Made by a program: the position numbers and the translations under genes
In this document: positions 31,533 through 44,093 of the stretch, piece by piece
Position numbering within the stretch: the stretch's first letter is position 1
Layout of the letters: each line of letters begins with the position of its first letter
Assembly (NCBI GenBank): GCA_022592445.1
Contig: JABYQR010000086.1
Span: 1 to 64,000, forward strand
Direction: 5' to 3'
Length of the DNA stretch: 64,000 nt
Origin: Cytidiella melzeri
Taxonomy: Eukaryota; Basidiomycota; Agaricomycetes; Polyporales; Irpicaceae
The notes under the pieces: generated by a model
Databases searched by the model: none
Seen by the model: only the letters and a program-made list of their open reading frames with translations
What the model was told of the DNA's origin: nothing

Positions 31533-33638
31533 ATGACCAGTACAGCAACGACGCCATTGAACGTACCTCCTGAGGACTTAAAGACAAAGAAATCCAAGAA
31601 ACATCGACACGAGGTGGAACCCGGGGGTCTGTATGTTATGACTTCCACACGCATGTTGAATTACTGACAAACGTGGTGGGCAGACATTGACGGAAACATC
31701 GCAGTAAAAAGGTCAAAGAAAAGCAAGCACGAGGATCAAGAGACGAGTGTGGAGGATACAGGCATCTCTCGCAAGAAGGACAAGAAGCGCAAACGAGATG
31801 AAGATGGTGATTCAACACCCTCTACGAAGCGCAAGGAGAAGAAGAAGCGCGAGGAGTATTTAGAAGTCGCAAGAGAGTTCAGGGGAGTGGAAGTGGTAGT
31901 CACTGTAGAAGACAAGCCACCTAAGAAGGAAAAGAGGGACAAGAAAAAGCGCAAGCATGCCGCCGAAAACGATGCCACTACACCACCGGTATCATCTACG
32001 TTCAAGAAGGACAAAAAGCGTAGGACCGAAAAGGTGCCGGAGGAAGCTGCTGTTGTATCGTCCTCTCGTACAAGCGCTTCACCCCGGGCCCTATCTCCTT
32101 CAGAAGTCGAAGCTTTCCTCACCAAACATTCCATTACTATCCACAGCACCACACCTCTAGTTCCCATCGTCGCTTTCGACCAGCTTGACATACCTGAGAA
32201 GCTTCGTGCAGCATGCAACAAGTTCAAAGAGCCAACACCAATACAAGCATGTACATGGCCTCCATCACTTGCCGGCCTAGACGTTGTTGGCATTGCAGAG
32301 ACCGGGAGGTAATTACTTCGGCACTCTCAGTTGCGCTCCTTCTGACTCTTGTACATAGCGGCAAAACTATGGCGTTCGGTCTCCCAGCCCTCGCACGGAT
32401 TCTGTCTTCCGAGATTCCACAGCCCGCCAAAGGCAGCAGTACCGTGTCGGTTCTCGTCATGGCTCCCACTCGCGAACTTGCGCTTCAGACTCACGAAACG
32501 CTTGAAGCACTCGGAGAGCCATTTGGCATTGCGAGCGTCGCTGTATTTGGTGGCGTGCCAAAACACGCCCAAATTGAGGCTCTCCGGAACATTTCGAAGG
32601 AGAAGGGCAAAAAGAATGCCAAGACCACGCGAATTATTGTTGGTACGCCTGGCCGGATCCTCGATCTGATCAATGACGGCGTGTGTGATCTTGGGAATGT
32701 GCAGTACTTGGTGTTGGACGAAGCGGACAGGATGCTGGACAAGGGTTTCGAGAACGACATTCGAAACATTGTTGGGCAGGCACGGCAGGGCGCAGATCGT
32801 CAGACGCTCATGTTTAGTGCTACTTGGCCAGACGCTGTGAGGCGACTAGCTTCGACGTTCCAGCGGGACCCTGTCCGTGTCACAGTGGGCAGCGACGATC
32901 TGACGGCGAACAGTCGTGTGGAACAAGTTGTCGAAGTATTTGACGACTCTCGGTCGAAAGAGTACGTCTAGGCATGTTTACGCAGAATATAGTAACTCAT
33001 TTGTATGGATTTGTAGCTCCCGTCTGCTAGGGCACTTGAAGACGCTGTTGCCAAAGAAGAAGGCCGGGTCTGAGGAGACGCGTATTCTTATCTTCGCCTT
33101 GTACAAGAAGGAGTCAGACAGAGTTGAAAGTATGCTCCGAAGCAAAGGCCTCAGCGTGGGAGGCCTGCACGGAGACATGTCTCAAAGCGCGCGTCTGGAG
33201 GCGCTGCAAAACTTCAAAACTGGGAAAACGGGCTTATTGGTCGCGACCGACGTCGCTGCCCGAGGCCTTGACATCCCGAACGTGGCTGCAGTCATCAATT
33301 ACACGTTTCCTCTGACCATCGAGGATTACATTCACCGTATAGGACGGACAGGTATTTCACGTCACGGTAGTTGCGCGACACCAGCCCTTTTCTGACACAC
33401 ATCTCGAACAGGTCGAGGAGGGAAAAGTGGCAAATCTATCACGTTCTTCACTGGAGATGCACACGAGCGTGCTCTTGCTGGTGAGCTCGCCCGCGTGCTG
33501 CGCGAGTCTGGCTTCGAGTGCGACGATTTGAAGAAATTCCCGATGACTATCAAGAAGAAGACGCATAGCGCGTATGGGGCGTTCTTCAGAGATGACATTG
33601 CTGTCCCCTCCGCGCCAACAAAAATAAAGTTTGACTAG
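31533..33638 (+). CDS. DBP3: DEAD-box RNA helicase Dbp3
   Basis: Nucleolar helicase acting in 60S rRNA processing. Exon 1 ([20 protein letters not shown]) joins after a short intron (donor GTCTGT) to a Lys/Glu-rich N-terminal region ([20 protein letters not shown]), typical of Dbp3. Helicase motifs: Q-motif [22 protein letters not shown] split by an intron at about 32,308-32,357, TRELALQ, GTPGR, DEAD ([11 protein letters not shown]), [15 protein letters not shown] and HRIGRTGRGG (again intron-split). It ends APTKIKFD at 33,638. Dbp3 is favoured over other DEAD-box proteins by the basic N-terminus and the [22 protein letters not shown] end. Confidence 0.92.
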
Positions 33639-34132
33639 TGGTTTATATTGCAGAGTGTGCACAGGCTCGTCCCCAGCCACTAAAGATTGCGGTGTATTAG
33701 TGATGGGTGTGCTTGGCGTCGTCGTGAACATGTAAAGGAGATATCGTGTGTACTTGGTGATTGGATGCCTACACTCCCAAGCGAATGCGATGTCGGGCGG
33801 ATATGAGCGCGGGGTATGTCGTCGCGGCGACGAAAGGAGGGAATGTGGCGGTTTGAGGGATGGGCGTGCGACGAAAAAAATAAATATCACTGAGATCGGT
33901 GTGAAACGTCGCTCCGACAACCAGCCCATCATATAATCTGTCTATAGCCAGTTTATCTAGACCAGCAATAATGGACATCCAGCGTACATAATTATCAGGA
34001 TATGCACAGTGCGAGCAGAAGCCGCGAGAGACTCGGGCAATAGACGTTTTGATCTCACTTTGCTTGAGCTGGGATGGACAGCGCGGAATGAACAAATGAC
34101 ATATTCGAAACAACAACAACTTGTAAATACAG
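33639..34132. other. Intergenic, convergent gene ends
   Basis: 494 bp between the 3' ends of DBP3 and the next minus-strand gene. I see nothing in it beyond presumed 3' UTRs. Confidence 0.6.
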
Positions 34133-34888
34133 CTAATTCAAAGTACAATCATACAACGCGAGCTGCCCCTGTAGTTCCGTCCAAATATCCCTGCGAATCT
34201 CCTCGCACGTACGTGCAGCTACAGGTTCAGGTAGGAGTTTCTGTGCTGGGCCAGGGGCACGCTTCGGCTTGAAGCGCGCCATCCAGGAGTCGAGGAAACT
34301 GCCTTCGAAAGGAATGCTGGTGTTCCAATCAGGCCAGTTGGAGCCAGCAGGAAACTCGGGATAGGTGCCGACAAACGCCATCCAGTACAGCGAAACACCC
34401 CACGACCACTGGGGATGTGTGCGGTCCAAGACGGTCGTGAGGAGCCAGCGCTCGACGCCGTTGAGGAGCGATTCCCAGGATGCGAACGACTCGCAATTGA
34501 AATGCTTGAGGGTGGTTGCGAACGTAAGCGGGTAGTCAGTCTCCTGTGCTGAATATGTGAGGTGCATGTCACTCGACGCAAGGCGCGATGGACTTACTGG
34601 TGGGAGGGTGACCGCGAAGTCATAATCGGCCTCTTCGCCTTTCACCTTTGCGGGGCGCACTGTCGCCGTGAGGAAACCAGCAGCCTCGGGAGGCACTGCG
34701 ACTGTGACTGTGAGGGGCTATGAACTGTTAGCAACTCGAGTGCTTGAGAACATGGCGAATCAACTTACCACTGCGTCCGATGTGTGTGATAAGCCGTAGA
34801 TCTCAATCCATAAGGGAACACGACGGCAGCCGTCGACCTCTTCGCCGTGTTGTCGCTGTCCGGGATTGACCATGAAGACAGTCGCCAT
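34133..34888 (-). CDS. Hypothetical protein, unrecognised
   Basis: Three exons are readable. MATVFMVNPGQRQHGEEVDG runs to SHTSDAV (start 34,888); a GTAAGT...ATAG intron follows, then PLTVTVAVPPEAAGFLTATV to VTLPP; another GTAAGT intron leads to a tryptophan-rich region (SFASWESLLNGVERWLLTTV; HPQWSWGVSLYWMAFVGTYP). It ends LQGQLALYDCTLN at 34,133. Clean splice sites and protein-like composition make it a real gene. No signal peptide, membrane segment or known catalytic motif is visible, and I do not recognise the family. Confidence 0.7.
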
Positions 34889-35237
34889 GGTCGAGGGAAG
34901 TTGCAGGCGATGTTGCAAGAGGGAGGATGTTGCGGAAGGACTGGCGACACTGACAACAACGCTGAAGGGGACAAACCCAACGCCAACGCCTCTGGCAGAC
35001 GCCGAGGAAGTTCGCACAGTCACGTGTGCGTCTCCCTCGTCAAGATCAGCAACCTCAAACACATCGATGGGCTCGCAAACTCTTCTCCTTTCTCTACGAC
35101 GTGCGCGCGAAGCTTGAGAAAGATTGGAAAAGGTGAGCAAGACAGTTCTTGTCTTGTATTGTGCGATCTAACTTGACTGAGGCTGTTTACAGCTGCAGTA
35201 TCATTCTTGTACTACCTTTGCACATCCACCAATCAGC

Positions 35238-38103
35238 ATGTCTGCAAACACTTCAGCTTACAGCTTAGACCCTGCAGGTACGTACACAGGGATTGCTCTG
35301 GTTCTCTATGTACGCTAACACCTTCTATGCAGTGTGGTCTTTAGGCGATAAGGACCAAGTGACATGCTTGTTGTGTCCAAGCTTGACTTCTGGTCTTCCA
35401 CTCACAATTGCACGCCGCTACGCTCAGGGCCACAAATCTACAGCTCGGCATCAGCAGCGCCTCCAGTACCGTCGGCAGCTACAAGAGGCCAACCTTGAGC
35501 GCTCCAAGCTGCAAGAAGCAGAAGTGCAGAGGCAAGAAATGCAAGGCATTGAAGAGTCTCCAGACACATCTCAGGATGAAGCGCGTCTGGTGGACATGTC
35601 TCATGATCCAGTTCCATTCAGTGAGCTCTGGCAACTCCAGGATCGTGAGCACAGTGTGGGGGTATTAGAGGTTGATGAAGAGGAGGAGGAGTATGCTGCC
35701 GAAAATGCCGAGCGCGATGAGATGTTGGATCCAGAGTATGAGCTGTTTGAGGATGACATGCAAGATGAGCATGCTGGGCAGGAGACCATAGGCATAGGTG
35801 AGTTGTCCTACCTGGGTATGAAGAATTGCATGATTTGAAAGTCCCGCTAACAATCTATCATAGGTATACCAGAGTTCTCACACTCCAGTCAGCCATCTGC
35901 TCAGGATTCATTGTTCTCTCCATGGCCGTCCAAGTCAGTAAGTATAAGTAGGGTCCTACAGTCAGATAGCTACTTATCTTCATCAGCTCTTTCTCACAGA
36001 CCTCTTGCTAACGTCTCCACGTCTGCGGTTCTCGGATGCACAAATCAGTGCAATGCTTAGATGGGCCAAGGCGTTACATGCACGTGACGTTCCAACCTTG
36101 TATGCTATCAAGAAAATGCGCCAGGACCTCCGTCGTCTGGTTGGAGATCCCACAAAGAAAGTTGTAAGTCCTAGCGGCAATATCTTCTACATCAATGATA
36201 TTGGGGCTGCGGTTGCAAAGGTATGGTTGTATATCTTGTAATCAAATTTCAATCTGAACCTGTTTTAGGATTACGCAAATCCTTTGACTCGATTTGCAAT
36301 GTCCGACTTTCCTGAAGACCGTGGAGGGCATATGTCTGAAGCACAGCATGGTTTCAAGATGCTGAAGGTATTGTCACACCTGCTGTAAGGGTTGAAGGGA
36401 AGATCTTTTTCACTCAGGAGCTGCTTCAGCGATCCGACGCGTCCTATTTTATACTGGAGCGGTTCTTTGTGGATCGTTGTAGTTCACAACGAGACCCAAT
36501 CCCAACTGCTGGAGGCACACCAGAGACACTTACAGCATTAGGCCGTAGCGTTTCTTGGACTGAGGTAAGGTACATCTTCAATTGGATGTATTTTTTCTCA
36601 CTGGTTGATTAAATATAGCGTGGTTTGTTGTGAGCAACCAACAGATGCTATGCCCTGTGGCTACCTTCAAGGTTCCCTTTGACAAATTGTATGGGTCATA
36701 TCCTGAACATGTCCAGCTGTTCTCTGGTATGTCTCAATAAACCCACTTAGTGACTTTCTCACTTAACTTAATTTTCACAGATGAGTCTCGGAAATACGCC
36801 GAAAAAATGCCAAATCCCATTCGACAACTTGCCAAGGGCAGGATGTGCTACGCTGTCCCAGTCATTGTGTTCATCGATGATGTTTCTGGCAATGTTTCAA
36901 AGCAGTGGAACAAGCATCATGTTGTCTACGCCTCTAACGCAAACTTGCCACGGGAGATGATAGAAAAGGAATTCTCGGTCAAGTTTGTCTCATTGTCACC
37001 ACATGCGTCTCCAATAGAGCTTGCAAAGGCTGTCTGTGACTCCATAAAGTAAGTACAGTCCTGAATTCTGCTGCAGAAAAATTATACTGGTGCTTTTTAC
37101 TCACTTCTCAAATAGTTCAGCAGCTCAGAATGGTGTTGAGGCCTGGGACTGCAAGTATGATGAAGAGGTTTTGTTGCTTCCATATGGCTTCTTTTTCGGT
37201 GGCGACAATCCAATGCAAGCAGAGGAATGCAGTCACAACGGGCTTGGTTGTAATCTCTTTTGCCGAACTTGCAAAGTTGGTGGTACCAAAGCTCATAAAG
37301 CCTCAGAAGAAGGCTTTCTTGAGCTATTCTCTGTATGTTTCTTTCTATTTTCTTTTTCAAGCGTCAAGGTTGGGAACCTGATTTTTTGTGCTACTGTAGG
37401 AAGGCCCACTTCAAACACCACATGAAACAGAGGCAGAAATTTGAAGACAGCTCAGCATGTCTGTTCTCCCTGGAGCTCAGAGCAAGGTTGACAGCGCACG
37501 TCAGGCCACTGGTGTTTGGGACTCAGGACTTCACAGCATCATTCATACCTTGATTGAGATGGGTAAACAGCTTTGGAAGGCACGGCCAGACAATTCCCAG
37601 GCATCTGAGGATGCAATACAAAAGCAGCTTGAGACAGAGCTAGATCGCCTACTTCAGCCACATTCCGTGGATGACTGGATTAACCCATTGCTTGGACTAG
37701 CCGGTCAGTTTCCACAATATTCATGTTACCATCGATCTCATATATCATTCAAGGAGTTAACATTCACATGGATACACCTACTGAGATACTACACACAGTG
37801 CTGCTAGGTGTTGTCAAGTACTTCTGGGGCCAGACTGTTCATATCATCAAAAAAGCAAAGTCGCTTGCTTTACTTGAAGCACGAATGGAGTCACTCGCGG
37901 TGCATGGCCTCAATCTCCCTGCGTTTGTTCCAGCATACATCTGCCATTACCGTGGGGGTCTTATTGGAAAGCATTTCAAGAGCCTTGCTCAAGTAATGCC
38001 ATTCCTCATTCATGACCTAGTTCCTCAGGATGTACTTGATGGATGCAGGCTATCTGCTCGTCAACATGAGACTGCGTCTCTCGGTTTTGCAACCACGATT
38101 TAA
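35238..38103 (+). CDS. Multi-exon protein of a repetitive Agaricomycete family (probably transposon-related)
   Basis: Exons begin MSANTSAYSLDPA, then VWSLGDKDQVTCLLCPSLTS with a Cys/His-type N-terminal motif, an acidic coiled region (about 35,500-35,790), and LFLTDLLLTSPRLRFSDAQI. Further exons give FIDDVSGNVSKQWNKHHVVY, DNPMQAEECSHNGLGCNLFC and MDTPTEILHTVLLGVVKYFW. I recall near-identical phrases in many multi-copy unnamed proteins of Agaricomycetes, which suggests a mobile or formerly mobile family; this is inference, since I see no terminal repeats. Most of the frame looks intact with clean introns. After about 38,040 the expected C-terminal region is unclear and the frame ends at 38,103, so this copy may be truncated. 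Confidence 0.6.
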
Positions 38104-38706
38104 TACGACTGTTCTCCTGAACCAAGGTGAGTTGGTCTACTGTTCTGCTTGGCCACAAAAGTCATTGCTCACTGTATCTTTCCATGTTTTCTCGAACACA
38201 GCCTGTTCACTTGGAGGGAGCGCGTTTTTACAGATTACTCGTATAGTAGCAGGCTCAAATGCTGCCATGCTGGTTGTTGGGGGGACTCGCAGTGTGCACA
38301 ACAGACAAGAGAGGTAAGTCTACCACTTGTCGGATATGCAGATATGTTAGGGGTGAGCTCGCTAATCCAACGGCTCGGCTCTTTTGATTTCAAGGACAAG
38401 GGTTTCATCTGAAACAACGGTACAATGTTCATTCGCTTATACACCTCGTTACAAGTTATTGAGCTACCAACCCATGTACTACAGCCTCTACTTCAAATGC
38501 TTTCAAGATATTCTACAGTCTAGTTCAAGAAGCGCATGAGCAGGAGTCGAGCCATGATGTTCTCCCGGCTTCAAATGAGATGGAAGTAAATGCGAGCTGG
38601 GCACCCAAACGGCACTTGAGAAATTGATGTTGGTACGCAACGTCTTCCGTGAGCTGTGAAGATGGGAATCTGATCCACGCAATTAGGCTACACAGGTATG
38701 TTAGCC
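38104..38706. other. Degraded-looking sequence after the repetitive-family gene
   Basis: Short open pieces occur, for example SNAFKIFYSLVQEAHEQESS near 38,490-38,550. They may be leftover exons of the preceding gene or another element. No complete gene is supported. Confidence 0.4.
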
Positions 38707-39213
38707 CTATTGTGACATATTATTGCTGTAGGTACTTACTGTCAATGGACCCCAAAGCACTTGAAACTGCGGAAACCCTGCGTTGCACTTCCATTGCACA
38801 AACTCCCCGCAATGCATACCCAGCTCATTTGCGAAGGCAACGAGTCTCTCCATCATCTGGCTCCATTCGGCGTGCTCCTGATCCATGTGCACTTCGTATG
38901 GGGCTTGAAGCCAGCATGATAGCATCGGCAACTCGCGCAATGTCTCTCCATCAGAGTAAATATCCCCCAATGTCGTCAGATAGCAGTCGGTGGGTGATAT
39001 CTCGCCAACAACCTCAAAAATGAGAGGCCGTGCAACGGTGTGAGGGATGACTGGTCCACAGTAAATAGCCATGGTATCACCATCATGGTTTGCTACAAAC
39101 TCCTCAGCTGTCAGCACAGTGTTGCTGTGCGCAGCAGGCAGAATGAAGAAATCATGGAGATTTGCCTCAGTCGGTGGCGGGTAGCGAATCACAGTGTGAG
39201 TCATTGTAGACAT
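38707..39213 (-). CDS. Hypothetical protein, single exon
   Basis: A 168-residue frame, MSTMTHTVIRYPPPTEANLH to LTVSTYSNNMSQ, with protein-like composition and no intron. It contains FFILPAAHSNTVLTAEEFVA and HAEWSQMMERLVAFANELG. I recognise no family. The position between a repeat-family gene and a broken kinase suggests it belongs to an accessory or repeat-derived cassette. Real expression is uncertain. Confidence 0.45.
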   Translation of the reverse strand: MSTMTHTVIRYPPPTEANLHDFFILPAAHSNTVLTAEEFVANHDGDTMAIYCGPVIPHTVARPLIFEVVGEISPTDCYLTTLGDIYSDGETLRELPMLSCWLQAPYEVHMDQEHAEWSQMMERLVAFANELGMHCGEFVQWKCNAGFPQFQVLWGPLTVSTYSNNMSQ

Positions 39214-39388
39214 ACTGGTAGGACGAGTTTGAGATGATACCCCTTTCTGTGAACTGGGGCTGACTCCTGTACCGGATACCTATATTTGTTCATACCCACT
39301 CGCTAAGAATGAGCGCAACTACAACGACACAACGCACAACTTCAATCTTTGTTGGATCTTGGTACAAACCCAGTAACATGGCACCCCA

Positions 39389-40717
39389 ATGCAGTACCAA
39401 AATAACGAAGCGTTGGTTGATGCAGATCTACACGAGGCAAGCATAAAGATGCGAGCCATTCCTCCGGGTCTGTTTCCCCTGGCAGCGTCCCTGAAAGGCG
39501 GCCGGAAACTCCCCTGGCGCATTTCTCCCGCCTGCGGCGGGCAATGTTCCCTGGAAAGACCATTTTGCCACCCAATAGGGCGAAAGCGACCAGACGTTCG
39601 ACCAACTCTAAAGACAAGGAATCGTGCCATCAAATACTCAATGTGGACTGTTACAGAATGCCATCAAAACTACTATAAATGGCAGGAGCCCTGGCGACTG
39701 CCTCTGGGAGCGCAGCGACCAGTGTCTCCCAAACGTCTGGGAACGAGACTACATGACATCGGAAGTGACGTTGTTGCTGAGCAAGTCTCGCTGCTCAACC
39801 ACGTTTTGCGTGTGGCCAAAAAAGACTACGACCTCAAATCGGTCCACTCACAATCGCCAACCAAGAAGTGCAAGGCTAGTGAAGGTGGCCGCGATGCAGA
39901 AGGCTCTACAGATGCAGGAGGGCCTACAGACGCGGATGGCGATACGCTGCTTGAATCTAAGGGTTACGAGGTAATCCCGGAGGTTATCATTGACGAGAAT
40001 GGTGGCAAATGGGGCCGATTATTCAAGGTCAGGCATGCCGTGGTGAGCATCATGGCACAACATACTGATGTACGGTCTTCCAGCATCCATCAAACATCTG
40101 TTCTGTTTACCAACTGCCAGACAAGAGGACAGCGTTCATTGCCAAAAAGCTTAGGCGGGGCTCAGATGAGTTGAAGATATTACGGCGTCTTCAGGCTGAA
40201 AGAATCTCCTCTGACTACGTCATCCATGTATGATTCAGTCAGCTCGCCCACTGGGTCGTTCATTATCTTGCCCAAATTCACACCTGTTCCCGACTACCTC
40301 ATGATAGCCGCTGACGAGTTACACCCTCATGTAGTTCAGATTTGCTCAGGCCTCGTCGGCGGCGTAGCATACCTTCGCAGTCTTCTCATTGCCCACTGCG
40401 ACATCAAGCCTGTCAACATCGTCATCAGCCCAGATTTTTGCCCGGGGATCATCGACTTTGATTACGCGATTTGCTTGGAGAACGAAGACAAGAAGGTCGA
40501 TGGGTCTCGCGGGACAAAAGGCTGGATGGCCCCTGAGGTGTCCGACTCGACAGCCTACAACCCACTTAGGGCTGACCGGTAGTCTTGCGGCCGCGTCATC
40601 CTATACCTGCTCGAGAAGGCTGGGCAGGACGACGACCGTTTGAAGGGCTTCGGCATGAGGCTGAAATCCGCTGACCCCCAACTGCGACCATCGTTAGCCG
40701 AGTGGGGTGCATCGTAG
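39389..40717 (+). pseudogene. Broken protein kinase gene
   Basis: The kinase domain is recognisable from about 40,079: RTAFIAKKLRRGSDELKILR (Lys region), SFIILPKFTPVPDYL, IAHCDIKPVNIVI (catalytic loop), IIDFDYAI (DFG replaced by DFD), TKGWMAPEV (APE), and after a stop, SCGRVILYLLEKAG and LRPSLAEW. Two lesions are visible. At about 40,228-40,233 the frame runs into TGA and resumes in another frame at YDSVSSPTG. At 40,580-40,582 TAG stands where relatives have Trp (ADRW-SCGR). The N-terminal part (39,389-40,026) is open but also seems to switch frame near 39,780. A functional full-length kinase is unlikely. Confidence 0.75.
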
Positions 40718-42023
40718 CAGGTGGCGTCGATTGATAATGTACCCATCGTTCGTCCTCGTTCTCCGCAAGCTTCAGATGATTAGGGAGCCAAGAAGCGTAG
40801 AGTCCAGCAAGTTCAGGAGCCCTCTGCTCTTGAAGTGCAGCGATTCGCTCTAGTGCATTGAGGCACATACTGGCTGTGGTCCTTTCTCTGGGTTTTTTTT
40901 TTTTCCAATAAATATTGAAAGGCGCCAGCAAAAGCCAGGGGCGCACGACAGCCGAACATACACCACTAGAGCTAACTACAAACCATCACACCGCATAAGC
41001 AACGTGGATTGGATAAGGACACCTCCTCCCCTCAGTGGTGTGCAAATAGAGTGTGACCAGAGTCTCCCACTTGGGTAACGATGCCAGGTGCTTGCCATAA
41101 CCCTTTGTGAGGGGGTCGGTTAGATGCGTGTAATCCCATCAGGAGAGCAGTAGCTCATCCTGTGAGCTTCAAAGTAGTCGGGGGGGATAGAAAATGAACT
41201 CTCCCTCAGAGAGAGGCTTGAAACGAGTGCCCTGTCTTCTTCAACCAAAACTCCTCAGCATCCCAACTTCCACCGTTGACGCCCTACCCTTCGCCAGCCA
41301 TGACCGCCATTGGGCTTCCTCCCTGCAAAATAATGCTGCACATCTGCTCACAGGCCTGCCGTGTGGGTGTACGTCGTTGATCGGCCTGTGGCCTTCCCAA
41401 CACCGGACCTGGTCTCCAGAGTGCATCCCGCACTTCCACGTCGGACTTTCTCTGGGTTAAGTTTGGTTTGCAATGACTCTTGCCGCGGCTGTGTTTTGTG
41501 TCCGACTTTGTACTCTAGGCAGCATTTACTGCAGCATCCCATGTCGTTCTTTAGCAAATTGTGTATCGATACATTTACTTTACGTGTCTTACTTGTCGGA
41601 CTCAGGGGGGACGACATAGCTGTCGTGCTTATCCCGGGCTCACGCGTTTAGCCAGTGCGCCTCAGTCAAGACAGACGGGAGATGCCGCCCACACTGCGTC
41701 ACTGCTTCGCGTCAGCGGGACAGAAGGTGCCGCGTCCAACGACGGCCTAAGCACAGCAACCTCGTCTCTCTCGCCCTCTACCTCGTCGTCTCAGCCATCG
41801 TCGGCGACCTCAGCAGCAGCGTTCGCGAAAAGCGAACGAGATCAACTACCAATAGTGCCTGCACGATCTGCCAAGCTACAACACAGCCTCGCGCCATCAA
41901 TACATACTGTGCGAGACAAACACCCTCAGCTTCCAGCTCGCCTCATTGATCTGCGACCCTCTCTAGCCCTTCTGTCGTCTCCCCTGCACCTGTCTACCAC
42001 ACACCACGCAGTGATCCGCAGCG
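40718..42023. other. Long intergenic region before the oxysterol-binding protein gene
   Basis: About 1.3 kb with a poly-T run near 40,897-40,908 and Ser-rich open frames at 41,560-42,080 that overlap the next gene's start out of frame. I see no supported gene. It probably includes the promoter and 5' leader. Confidence 0.5.
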
Positions 42024-43940
42024 ATGATGGGCATTTTTGGTCAAGCTACCTCCAAGAAACCACGTTCCTCTATCTCAGATGATAAAATACCGGAGGATAC
42101 GGAGCCAGATGATACCTCGATCCTGTACGTCTCGTCTTCGTGCTTGTTGGCTTCAGAAAAAGCAGCCCCAGTATGTTCTCAATGGTTGTCGGCCATCCTG
42201 ACGATGATCCCAGGGATGAGCAGGAGGGATCGATTATTTCGTCCATGATATCTCAGCTCAGGTGCGTGCCTCACTACTCGCACAGAGAGCTTGCGCTGAC
42301 AGCATGCAACACCATAGAGTGGGCATGGACCTTCACAAGGTCACCTTTCCAACCTTTGTGCTCGAACCTAGAAGCATGCTTGAGCGAATCACGGATTTCA
42401 TGTCTCATCCAGATCTCATCTTTGGGTGCGCGCTGCTTCACTGACTGATCTCAACCGTTGACTCAAGCATGTCATTCAGAGCTGAAAATTGTCCAGATCC
42501 GGAAGAGCGATTTATACGCGTTCTACAGTACTATCTGGCAGGTTGGCACATAAAGCCGAAAGGGGTCAAGAAACCGTGAGTTCATGCCTTCGTCTTCGTA
42601 TGCACACGATGCAAGCTACGAAAGCATGCACGGTGGCCTATGTCGAGAGGGGACAAACGCTGCGGACTACGTGCTCGGGTCCAGTGTACAAAAATGCGCT
42701 TGCGCGTCGAACGTCCCCCTCATTGTGACGCTCGACTTTTCGCGCAAATGGATGACGCTTCTTGCCTTGCAGATACAATCCTGTCCTCGGAGAGTTCTTC
42801 CGTTGCAGATATGACTATCCCGACGGCTCGAAGGGCTTCTATATTGCCGAGCAAGGTATGCATTGTATCTTCAGCACCAGTTCGTCGTTGCGTTGACGCA
42901 GATACGCCCGTGAACCGCAGTCTCCCACCATCCTCCAGTTTCTGCGTTCTACTACATTTCACCCGCAAATAAGTTGTGCATCCTTGGAGAACTGAGACCA
43001 AAGTCCAAGTTCCTCGGAAATAGCGTCTCTACCACAATGGAGGGCGAGAATAGGGTGTTGCTCATGGGAAGACCAGATGACGGTGGTGCGTTCTTCACCT
43101 TGCTGCGCATCATAACCTCAAGGCCAATCCTCTCTGCGTAGAATACGTGATATCCATGCCAAACATGTACGCTCGGGGTATCCTTTGGGGCAAAATGGTG
43201 CTAGAACTTGGAGACACGTGCACCGCACGTAACGAGCGTCTCGGACTCAGCGCAGAGATGCAGTTCAAAACGAAAGGGTACTTTTCCGGCGTGTACAACG
43301 CCATCTCGGGAAAAGTGCGCAAGACCACCAGCAACACCGACTTGGGAGACATTTCGGGAAAGTGGAGCAGTGTCATGGAGTATAGGCCTACAAAGGTACA
43401 CAGTGGTCCTTTCTTGATTCAAGTAAAAGACGCGAGAATGTGGGACGAGATCGCTTATTCATGAACATAGGGTGGTCAGAGAGTGTTGTTTGATGTGAAC
43501 AAGGATGGGAGCAAGATTGCGCCAAAGTTCGTGCAACCGGAGGAAGAGCAGGAGCCGAATGAGTCTCGCAGGTGCGTTCTCTAGACTCTTGGTCTATTCT
43601 TTTGCCAAACAGTAACACATCCTCACCGCAGAATGTGGTCCAAGCTTACACAAGCGATTTTAGCAAAGGATATGGACGCTGCGACAGAGGCCAAGACGGC
43701 GGTGGAAGAGTCGCAACGAGAGTCGCGCAGGCACCGCGAGGAGTCGGGCGAGGTGTACGTCTCCCGCTTTTTCTCGCAGAACAAGGACGGGCGCTGGATC
43801 CCAAATTTTGTGTAAGTAGATTGGATGTCCTACCCTACGGCTCGAACTTAAATAGTCTACACAGCGTACCCAGCGACCCGGTGACTGCAGAGCAAGCTGT
43901 GCAAGAATGGATCTGGGCTGCGCCGAAGGCCGACGCTTAA
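42024..43940 (+). CDS. KES1: Oxysterol-binding protein, KES1/OSH4-like
   Basis: Lipid-exchange protein (sterol and PI4P) acting at Golgi and membrane contacts. It starts [20 protein letters not shown] and then gives [20 protein letters not shown] and [20 protein letters not shown], the N-terminal lid region. The core has [19 protein letters not shown], the signature [14 protein letters not shown] (split by an intron after EQ, 42,856-42,920) and [12 protein letters not shown]. The C-terminal part ends [18 protein letters not shown] and [13 protein letters not shown] (stop 43,938-43,940). There is no PH or ankyrin domain, so it is the short Kes1 class of about 400 residues. About seven short introns are present. 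Confidence 0.93.
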
Positions 43941-44092
43941 GATGAGGACGAGGATAATGGTTTTTTCTTTCCAGGGCAGCGTCCCAACTTAGACGGACTG
44001 CACTTCTATTCCGGATAAACTCGCGCACTGGCATCATGAACATCACGGTCCAAAGTCGTAGCCATAGCTCAAATTCTGTTGTTATTGTTGTA

Positions 44093-44093
44093 G

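Noticed and set aside
31736..32293. Long open frame antisense to DBP3
   Set aside because: It mirrors the Lys/Glu-rich coding of DBP3, so it is a composition artefact; helicase motifs are on the other strand.
33357..33932. 191-codon minus-strand frame at the end of DBP3
   Set aside because: It overlaps DBP3 exons and an intron in antisense, with no family-like features.
40897..40908. Poly-T run as an RNA polymerase III or bacterial-type terminator
   Set aside because: No tRNA, 5S or U6-like gene precedes it, and no stem is present.
41561..42082. 173-codon Ser-rich plus-strand frame
   Set aside because: It overlaps the start of the oxysterol-binding protein gene in another frame, and its low-complexity composition fits a leader region.
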